Positions 8,542 to 14,281 of a DNA stretch of 14,281 bases are shown piece after piece. The position numbers and the translations under genes are program-made. Positions within the stretch are counted from its first letter, which is position 1, and each line of letters begins with the position of its first letter. Below the pieces are notes generated by a model, which searched no databases, had not been told where the DNA came from, and worked only from the letters and a program-made list of their open reading frames with translations. Source of the DNA: Chitinispirillaceae bacterium (lineage in GTDB: Bacteria > Fibrobacterota > Chitinivibrionia > Chitinivibrionales > Chitinispirillaceae); the NCBI GenBank assembly GCA_016932075.1, contig JAFGDP010000069.1:1-14281 (forward strand), in the 5' to 3' direction.

Positions 8542-10974
8542 ATGTCGTCACAACGAGCCGGTTCCATTGTATGCTTGTTCCTCGGCACGTTTTTTCTTGC
8601 CGCGCAAGCGGATTTTTATCCGGAACGAGTTTACAAAGAGAGATCGAAAATCAAGTTAAACGGCGGGTGGACGTTCTATTCCGAAATGCGCGGGAACGCT
8701 CCCGCGCCGGGAAACCCCTATGAAGCCGGCTATGCGGATAGTTCATGGACCAAGGTCAGTATTCCCAGCTCGGCAACCTATGATGCGCCGACAAAGACCG
8801 AAGAAGACAAGACCATCACCGGCGGCATGTGCTGGTATCGGAAAAAATTCACTGTTCCGGCAACGGTGAAACACGCCGGCAAGTTGTTTTTACAGTTCGA
8901 TGGCGCGATGCAGACCGCAACCGTATGGTTGAATGGATATGTGCTGGGCGTACACGACAACTCGGGATATACGGAATTTAAATTCGATATTACCGACAAC
9001 ACGGTTACGGGCGATAACGTGCTCGTAGTCAGGCTTGATAACACCTATAATGCCGCAATCCCGCCGGGCAATACGGGTGACGTGTATGGTCCGGATTTCT
9101 ATCTCTTCAGCGGATTGTACCGCAATGTATGGCTTGTGTGTACCGATAAATGTTACATCCCCATAAACGGCCAGAAAATTTCGGTAGAGCGAAAAAATCC
9201 CGCCATGACGACGGCGTCGAAAGCATATATTAAAATCAAAACGCCGGTAAAAAATGAATATACAACGGCGAAGAACGTCGTTATTCAGTATTGTATCGCC
9301 TACGGCGATATTGATAGAGGATTATTAGCGGACAGCTCCGTTGGAACGGTCGCCGCCGGGCAAACCACGGTTTTTGATACAATCCTTTCATTCGATAATC
9401 CTGCGCTCTGGTCGCCTTCCAACCCGTACCTGTACCGGCTGTTTACAAGAGTTCTGGCCGATGGAGCCGTCGTCGATGATAATGTTGACCGATTCGGGGT
9501 ACGATGGTTCACGTGGAATCCCAATGAGAGTTTCAAAGTGAATGACCAAACGGTATATGTGCGCGGAACCTGCATGCACCAGATGTTTCCGTGGATTCAA
9601 AATGCCGCTACGCCTTCACGTTTCTATAAGGACATAAAACTCGCCAAGGATATGGGGGCGAATTTAATCCGCTGCGCCCATTATCCGCGCGATCCATCGT
9701 GGTACAACGCCTGCGATGAAATGGGAATGCTGCTCCTCGTGGAGGTACCGACGTGGGGAGTCGGCAAAACCACGTATCCCGACTCGTTTTGGACACGGTC
9801 GGCCGGATGCATGGATGAAATGATCGAGGTCGGGTATAACCATCCGTCAATAATGGCGTGGGGTCTGTTTAATGAACCGAGTGCCGAATTTACCGGCGCT
9901 ATAACCGCATTGAATAATCAAGCCCACCGTTGTGACTCCACACGATTGACCTATATGGCGAGCAATCGTCGCGATTTGAATATCATGAACATTCCCGACA
10001 TTGCCGGCTTGAATTATTTAACATCGGCCGATATCACGGTTACTCCGCTTCCCCAGAGATTGGTGAATACGGAGTTTCATCCCGGGTGGACGACGAATTG
10101 GACATTCAGGGGGGATACAAAGGACGATATTGCCACTATCGCACATTCCTACTGGTCCGACTGGCTGGTGGTCGTTGCCGATGCCAAGGAAAGCGGCGGC
10201 ATGGTGTGGTGCCATGCCGATTACAATTCTCCCGTAACCAGCAATGCCATGGGTGTGGTGGACGCCTATCGAATTCCGAAAAGCATCTATTATTTATTCC
10301 GGAAAAATTGGACGAATGTTTCCTACGATTACGATATTCCCGTGACCGGCACCGCCCGTGCTTTGGAAATCGTAGCCGACACAAACAAGCTTATGGCTGA
10401 CGGGACCGATTGCGCATTTATATATGTTACCGTCCGGGACGCGGCGGGCAAATGCATACACACGGGATACGGATCAACGAGCACCACGACGGTTAATTTT
10501 ACCGTGACCGGCACCGCCACGCCATTCGGAAGCACTGCCGTGAAAGTCAACGGCGGGAAATGCGCGCTTCTTATCCGCTCGACAACCACTCCCGGTCCTA
10601 TCACCGTCAGTGCGTCCTCTTACGGCTTGACCGGAGCGAGCACGACAATCACCAGCGTCGCGGATACCTATAATCCCCATGATTATCAGTTTATCACGCC
10701 GGTTATTCCAGGGGGGATTTCCCCTGTTGTGAAGAATATATCCTTCGTGCAAACGGGTACTGTGTTGAGAATCCTTGCCCCGACAAAAGAATTGAAGGCA
10801 CGGGATATTTCAATTCTGAACATAAAAGGACAAAACATCGCTTTCCCCGTCGTCGCAAAAGACCGGGAGTTGCTTGTGGATACCAGACAGCTTACCAGCG
10901 GATCGTACGTTCTGTGTATAAAAAACGCATTGAACGGCAAGGCGTGTTTGAGGAAATATTTTATCGCACAGTAG
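8542..10974 (+). CDS. second GH2 glycoside hydrolase, secreted, with sorting-like C-terminus
   Basis: With the start at 8542 the protein has 810 residues: signal peptide ending 'FFLAAQA' (residue 23), GH2 jelly roll (about 35-205, 'CWYRKKF', 'VLGVHDNSGYTEF'), Ig-like domain (about 210-320), TIM barrel (about 325-590), C5-type Ig-like domain (about 610-705, 'LMADGTDCAFIYVTV') and a type-A sorting-like tail (about 730-810, 'DISILNIKGQNI', 'GSYVLCIKN'). The acid/base is Glu445 in 'GLFNEP' and the nucleophile Glu511 in 'VNTEF'. It shares domain order and many motifs with the GH2 enzyme at 3633-5975, but the two have diverged well beyond a recent duplication, which suggests different linkages or substrates. 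It is the last gene of the run; a 377-base gap follows. Confidence 0.9.
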   Translation: MSSQRAGSIVCLFLGTFFLAAQADFYPERVYKERSKIKLNGGWTFYSEMRGNAPAPGNPYEAGYADSSWTKVSIPSSATYDAPTKTEEDKTITGGMCWYRKKFTVPATVKHAGKLFLQFDGAMQTATVWLNGYVLGVHDNSGYTEFKFDITDNTVTGDNVLVVRLDNTYNAAIPPGNTGDVYGPDFYLFSGLYRNVWLVCTDKCYIPINGQKISVERKNPAMTTASKAYIKIKTPVKNEYTTAKNVVIQYCIAYGDIDRGLLADSSVGTVAAGQTTVFDTILSFDNPALWSPSNPYLYRLFTRVLADGAVVDDNVDRFGVRWFTWNPNESFKVNDQTVYVRGTCMHQMFPWIQNAATPSRFYKDIKLAKDMGANLIRCAHYPRDPSWYNACDEMGMLLLVEVPTWGVGKTTYPDSFWTRSAGCMDEMIEVGYNHPSIMAWGLFNEPSAEFTGAITALNNQAHRCDSTRLTYMASNRRDLNIMNIPDIAGLNYLTSADITVTPLPQRLVNTEFHPGWTTNWTFRGDTKDDIATIAHSYWSDWLVVVADAKESGGMVWCHADYNSPVTSNAMGVVDAYRIPKSIYYLFRKNWTNVSYDYDIPVTGTARALEIVADTNKLMADGTDCAFIYVTVRDAAGKCIHTGYGSTSTTTVNFTVTGTATPFGSTAVKVNGGKCALLIRSTTTPGPITVSASSYGLTGASTTITSVADTYNPHDYQFITPVIPGGISPVVKNISFVQTGTVLRILAPTKELKARDISILNIKGQNIAFPVVAKDRELLVDTRQLTSGSYVLCIKNALNGKACLRKYFIAQ

Positions 10975-11204
10975 CAATGCGTACGTCGTCAAAGCGTCTG
11001 GATAAAAGGCTTTCAGGGCTAAGAGACGGTTCTGGTGGTTGTAATATACCCCTGATTGTTTACGCGTCAATAACATGGTCGTGCATTCTCCGGCGCATTC
11101 GTATTATTTTCTTCATGGTTTGTTCCCTCAGTTCTAAGATTTCTTTCCAGCGGTCATAAAAGACGCCGGCGATTATATGCCTGAAAGCCGTTCGATATCC
11201 ATAG
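10975..11204. other. intergenic stretch without a convincing gene
   Basis: Between the second GH2 gene and the AT-rich segment I find no supported gene on either strand. There is a perfect 10-base inverted repeat (GGCTTTCAGG at 11008-11017 and CCTGAAAGCC at 11180-11189) 162 bases apart. A minus-strand frame stays open from about 11218 down to a TAA at 11060-11062. It has no ATG start and no ribosome binding site, so it is not called as a gene. A weak CGTCT/AGACG stem (10995-10999 with 11024-11028) has no T-tract, so no terminator for the GH2 gene is called. Confidence 0.5.
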
Positions 11205-11351
11205 TCAGTTGTTACCAAATATTTGATATATATATTATACTATCAATATCGAAAACAGACAATATATAATTGATGTTGAAAGAATATATTAGTTACCAAA
11301 AATATTAAATAATTACGCTATTTCGTAGAAAAGAGTATTATTTTAGAAAGC
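11205..11351 (+). promoter_or_regulatory. AT-rich promoter/operator-like region before the TIGR02147 gene
   Basis: This segment is markedly AT-rich compared with the flanking coding DNA. It holds two direct copies of GTTACCAAA (11211-11219 and 11292-11300, 81 bases apart), perfect or near -10 hexamers (TATACT 11236-11241, TATAAT 11265-11270) and small inverted repeats (TTGATA 11223-11228 with TATCAA 11241-11246; ATCAAT 11242-11247 with ATTGAT 11269-11274). No matching strong -35 element stands at ideal spacing. A promoter for the downstream pair is likely; the repeats as binding sites are a guess. Confidence 0.5.
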
Positions 11352-12215
11352 ATGAAAAACGGCCCCTTAAAAACTGTCGACATTTATAATTATTTCGATT
11401 ACCGCGAGTATCTCCGTGCGGCATACCTCCGCAGAAAGCAGGAAACCAAAGGGTTTTCCCACCGGCGCTTTTCCCGCGAAGCCGGCATCGCAAGCCCTAA
11501 TTATCTGCTCCGCGTCCTGAAAGGCGCGCGCAGCCTCGGCAGCGGTTACGTCGTAAAGTTCTGCAGGGCCCTGGGTTTACACCGGAACGAGACCCGCTAC
11601 TTCACGACGCTCGTCAAATTCAACACCGAAAATGATATTGATAAAAAAGAAAATTTTCTGAGGGACCTCCTGGCGCTCCGGTGCCGCAGGGGCATTTTAA
11701 GGATAGACGACAAGAAGCTGCAATTTTTCAGCAAATGGTACTACCCGGTCATCCGGGAACTCGCGGTCATTCTGGATCGGGGAGACGATTTCAACCTGCT
11801 TGCCCGGAATTGCGTTCCGCGGATCACGTCTCAGCAGGCGAAAAATGCCGTCGGCTACCTGCTTAAAAACGGGTTTTTAAAAAAAGACGCGGGGAACAGG
11901 TATGTCCGGACAGAACCGGTAATCTCGAGCGGCGACGAGGTCAGATCGACGGTCCTTCGTAACTACCACCGCCAGACGCTCGCCCAGAGCATTGAGGCGC
12001 TCGACAAGGGGAACCTCGAAACCCGGGATATTTCATCACTGACGCTGAGCGTGTCAAGAAAGACCTACTTTGCGATTAAGAAAGAGATACAGGAGTTCAG
12101 GAAGCGGCTGCTGATTATGGCGCGGGAGGACGCCGGCCCCGAAATGGTGTGCCTTGCCGGATTTCAATTGATCCCGCGCTCTAAAATGGATCCGGGCATT
12201 CGCGCAACAAGGTAA
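11352..12215 (+). CDS. TIGR02147 / DUF4423 family protein, probable DNA-binding regulator
   Basis: The 287-residue protein matches the TIGR02147 pattern along its length: an N-terminal helix-turn-helix-like part (about 36-75, 'RRFSREAGIASPNYLLRVL', close to XRE-type domains), 'KWYYPVIREL' (128-137), 'GYLLKNGFLKKD' (168-179), 'RDISSLTLSVS' (225-235), 'EFRKRLL' (248-254) and a C-terminal 'GFQLIPRSK'. The family is a large paralogous group in Fibrobacter and its relatives and has no well-established function; a transcription factor role is inferred from the HTH. ATG 11352 has almost no Shine-Dalgarno sequence (AGAAAG ends 1 base before it), unlike the other genes here, and no alternative start is evident. 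The next gene begins 6 bases after its TAA, so the two are probably translationally coupled. The AT-rich repeats upstream may be autoregulatory. Confidence 0.88.
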   Translation: MKNGPLKTVDIYNYFDYREYLRAAYLRRKQETKGFSHRRFSREAGIASPNYLLRVLKGARSLGSGYVVKFCRALGLHRNETRYFTTLVKFNTENDIDKKENFLRDLLALRCRRGILRIDDKKLQFFSKWYYPVIRELAVILDRGDDFNLLARNCVPRITSQQAKNAVGYLLKNGFLKKDAGNRYVRTEPVISSGDEVRSTVLRNYHRQTLAQSIEALDKGNLETRDISSLTLSVSRKTYFAIKKEIQEFRKRLLIMAREDAGPEMVCLAGFQLIPRSKMDPGIRATR

Positions 12216-12221
12216 TCCGCC

Positions 12222-13898
12222 ATGAGAGCAATAATTGTTGACAGGATTTTACTGCCGGCAGCAGCTTGCGCCGCGCTCTGTGCTCTGCACTGCGCCGACC
12301 TTTCCGGCGGCGGCTCAGAGGCGGGAAACGCACGGGTCATAGGCAGGGTCATGAATGCCCAGGGCTCTCCTGCGGGTAATGTCATGGTAAGGGTCATTCC
12401 TTCCGACTACGATCCGGTCAAAGGAACGATGCTCCTTGACTCCGTTCTCGATACGACAGGGACTGACGGGAGGTACGGGTTCACGGTGCAGAAGGGCCTC
12501 ACCTATACGATCCAGGCGGTGCATATGACCCTGCGGACACGCGCGTTAGTTGCCGGCGTGGCCGTCGGAGACACAGACATCACGGCCCCCCCGTGCACCC
12601 TGAACGCACCCGGCGCGATCAAAGTTATGCTTCCGGACGGCGCCGATAAAACGCTCGGCTATATTTATTTGCCCGGCACCTCTGTTCTCACCTTCCTGAA
12701 CAACGCGGCCGGTTTCGTGGTCCTTGACTCCGTACCCGCCGGCGTCATTCCGTCTGTGTCTTATTCGTCAACAAACGGCACGGCCGCCGCGACGATCAGG
12801 TACGACGTTCCAGTCCCGTCCGGCGATACGGTCACCGTCTGGAACCCGTCGTGGAAATACGCGCGCGAGCTTCTTCTGAACACGACGCAGGCGGGCGCCG
12901 GCGTCGCCGGAACGGTCGCCGGCTTTCCGGTCCTGGTAAGGCTTACTTCAGCACATTTCTCCTTTCCGGAGGCAAAGGCTGACGGCGCCGATATCCGGTT
13001 TACAAAACCGGACAATACGTTTTTATCCTATGAGATAGAGCGCTGGGATTCATCAGGCAATGCCGCCGAGGTCTGGGTGAACGTGGACACGATACTCGGA
13101 AACAACAGCAGCCAGTACGTTGTCATGTACTGGGGAAATCCTGACGCCGCAAGCGGGTCGAACGGCGCGGCGGTGTTCAATACCGCAAACGGGTTTCAGG
13201 GGGTGTGGCATCTGTCGGAAGCCGGAAACACTACCGCATTCGACGCAACCGCCAACGGGTACAACGGCACGCCGCACAACATGACCGCCGCCTCTTCGGT
13301 TGCCGGCGCCATCGGCAATGCCCGTGCGTTCAACGGGAGTTCGCAGTATATCACCATGAGCAATACCGCCTCAAGCAACCTGAATTTCCCTGAAGACGGC
13401 AGCTACTCCATGTCGGTCTGGGTGTATGCCGATACACTTGATACGCTCTGGCGGGCAATCGCCGGAAAGGGGCATGAACAGTATTACCTGCAGCTCAAGG
13501 GCCTGGGCAACAACCGCGCCACGTGGGAGTTCGTAGAGTTCCACAACCAGAGCGGATGGGAGTACACCGAGGACTCGGTGCCGCCGGCTCCGGGCAGCGG
13601 AACGTGGCTGCATCTCACGGGGGTCAGGTCGGGATCCGGCCAGCGGCTCTATATCAACGGCACCCTGACCGTCAATGCGCCGTCGCTTATGGCGGGCTCG
13701 TATTCCCGCGTTACGAGCGACAATTTTACGATTGGCAGGTACGCCCGATCCGTCACAATTCCCTACTATCAAGGATTGTCGTACTTCAACGGCAGAATCG
13801 ACGAGGTGCGCGTTTCAAGCCGTGTCCCGGGCGCCGACTGGATAAAACTGTGCTATATGAACCAGAAAGCAGACGACGCGCTGGTGGAATTCAGATAG
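12222..13898 (+). CDS. DUF2341 + LamG surface lipoprotein
   Basis: The 558-residue protein begins with a hydrophobic leader and a likely lipidated Cys24 followed by 'ADLSGGGSEAGN', a leader style seen in Fibrobacterota lipoproteins; His at -1 is atypical for a lipobox. Domains in order: a carboxypeptidase-regulatory-like beta domain (about 37-115, 'VIGRVMNAQGSPAGNVMV'), a poorly defined beta region (about 125-205), DUF2341 (about 212-306, 'ELLLNTT' to 'YVVMYWGNP'), and a LamG concanavalin-like domain (about 328-535, 'GVWHLSEAG', 'GRIDEVRVSS'), ending 'DWIKLCYMNQKADDALVEF'. No catalytic residues are seen, which points to glycan or surface binding. It is a paralogue of the fragment at 1-555. 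It starts 6 bases after the TIGR02147 gene and is followed, 69 bases on, by a GH127 gene, so a regulator-binder-enzyme operon is likely. A role as a surface sensor for the regulator is speculative. Confidence 0.88.
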   Translation: MRAIIVDRILLPAAACAALCALHCADLSGGGSEAGNARVIGRVMNAQGSPAGNVMVRVIPSDYDPVKGTMLLDSVLDTTGTDGRYGFTVQKGLTYTIQAVHMTLRTRALVAGVAVGDTDITAPPCTLNAPGAIKVMLPDGADKTLGYIYLPGTSVLTFLNNAAGFVVLDSVPAGVIPSVSYSSTNGTAAATIRYDVPVPSGDTVTVWNPSWKYARELLLNTTQAGAGVAGTVAGFPVLVRLTSAHFSFPEAKADGADIRFTKPDNTFLSYEIERWDSSGNAAEVWVNVDTILGNNSSQYVVMYWGNPDAASGSNGAAVFNTANGFQGVWHLSEAGNTTAFDATANGYNGTPHNMTAASSVAGAIGNARAFNGSSQYITMSNTASSNLNFPEDGSYSMSVWVYADTLDTLWRAIAGKGHEQYYLQLKGLGNNRATWEFVEFHNQSGWEYTEDSVPPAPGSGTWLHLTGVRSGSGQRLYINGTLTVNAPSLMAGSYSRVTSDNFTIGRYARSVTIPYYQGLSYFNGRIDEVRVSSRVPGADWIKLCYMNQKADDALVEFR

Positions 13899-13950
13899 AA
13901 AAATATTTACGAAAGAAAAACAACAGAGACGATACTCAACGAAAACTTCA

Positions 13951-13960
13951 AAGGAAAGGA
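13951..13960 (+). promoter_or_regulatory. ribosome binding site for the GH127 gene
   Basis: AAGGAAAGGA ends 7 bases before ATG 13968 and supports this start, which opens directly into a signal peptide. Confidence 0.6.
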
Positions 13961-13967
13961 TGTGTGT

Positions 13968-14281
13968 ATGGTCAAGCGACATGCTGCAGTGTTCTGTTTC
14001 GTTTCGGTTTTCGCGCTGTGCGGCGTCATGGCGCAGGAGAGGCTCTATCCCAACGAGTTCCCGCTCGGGGACGTGACGCTTCTGAACGGTCCGTTCAAGA
14101 GCGCCATGGACCTCAATGTCACCAACCTGTATAAATACCCTGTCAACCGCCTGCTGGCTTCCTATCGCATCGCGGCTGGACTGACACCGAAAGCGCCGGA
14201 TTATACCACGGGCGCAAGCTGGGTGGGGCTCAACGGGCATGTGGGCGGGCACTACCTTTCCGCGCTGGCAATGCAGTACGC
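13968..14281 (+). CDS. GH127 (DUF1680) beta-L-arabinofuranosidase-type enzyme, 5' end only
   Basis: The first 104 codons are visible; the gene runs off the right edge. A signal peptide ends near 'CGVMA' (residue 22). The mature start 'FPLGDVTLLNGPFKSAMDLN', the 'NRLLASYRIAAGLTPKA' segment and 'GLNGHVGGHYLSALAMQYA' are hallmark GH127 N-terminal motifs. Known for the family: zinc/cysteine-dependent retaining beta-L-arabinofuranosidases, and a relative that removes aceric acid in rhamnogalacturonan-II. The catalytic cysteine and its partners lie beyond the window, so activity cannot be confirmed. The enzyme fits removal of L-arabinose or a related branched sugar after the upstream lipoprotein has bound the glycan. 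It is probably transcribed with the TIGR02147/LamG pair. Confidence 0.88.
   Translation, partial: MVKRHAAVFCFVSVFALCGVMAQERLYPNEFPLGDVTLLNGPFKSAMDLNVTNLYKYPVNRLLASYRIAAGLTPKAPDYTTGASWVGLNGHVGGHYLSALAMQY

Noticed and set aside
10810..11076. Minus-strand frame of 88 codons overlapping the end of the second GH2 gene
   Set aside because: No ribosome binding site or recognisable motif, and most of it lies opposite the GH2 C-terminal domain.
13523..14134. + strand frame of 203 codons spanning the LamG lipoprotein and GH127 genes
   Set aside because: It crosses two well-supported genes in another frame and has an Arg/Gly-rich composition typical of shadow frames.

Overview
The window reads as a stretch of polysaccharide-degradation genes from a Fibrobacterota-type bacterium (Fibrobacter / Chitinispirillia-like). 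This is an inference from three signals: a TIGR02147/DUF4423 protein (a family best known as a large paralogous group in Fibrobacter), a lipoprotein beginning with a Cys...GGGSEAGN leader followed by DUF2341 and LamG domains, and type-A 'sorting domain'-like C-termini on the secreted enzymes. Every gene supported here is on the + strand. Coding DNA is fairly GC-rich, in contrast to one AT-rich regulatory stretch at about 11205-11350.

Layout. (a) 1-555: 3' end of a LamG lectin-like protein. (b) 556-716: non-coding, with a strong stem-loop. (c) 717-10974: a run of five genes with short gaps and mostly clear Shine-Dalgarno sites: a small lipoprotein of unknown function, a GH30+CBM6 enzyme, a GH2 enzyme, a right-handed parallel beta-helix enzyme resembling GH141, and a second GH2 enzyme paralogous to the first. 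(d) 10975-11351: 377 bases without a convincing gene, ending in the AT-rich promoter/operator-like segment. (e) 11352-13898: a TIGR02147 regulator-like protein and, 6 bases after its stop, a DUF2341/LamG lipoprotein. (f) 13968-14281: the 5' end of a GH127 (beta-L-arabinofuranosidase-type) enzyme.

How the genes may work together. All enzymes have Sec signal peptides. The four complete ones end in T9SS-like C-terminal domains, so they are probably exported and held at the cell surface. The mix GH30/GH2/GH141-like/GH2/GH127 fits stepwise removal of side chains from a complex plant polysaccharide, such as arabinogalactan or pectic side chains. The exact substrate cannot be read from the sequence. 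No transporter, SusC/SusD pair or classical two-component sensor is visible.

The most interesting pattern is the repeated unit. The gene fragment at the left edge has the same C-terminal LamG module as the lipoprotein at 12222-13898, and both stand directly upstream of carbohydrate-enzyme genes. The second copy is coupled to the TIGR02147 protein. This suggests a modular, PUL-like arrangement in which a TIGR02147 regulator plus a LamG surface lipoprotein heads each enzyme cluster.
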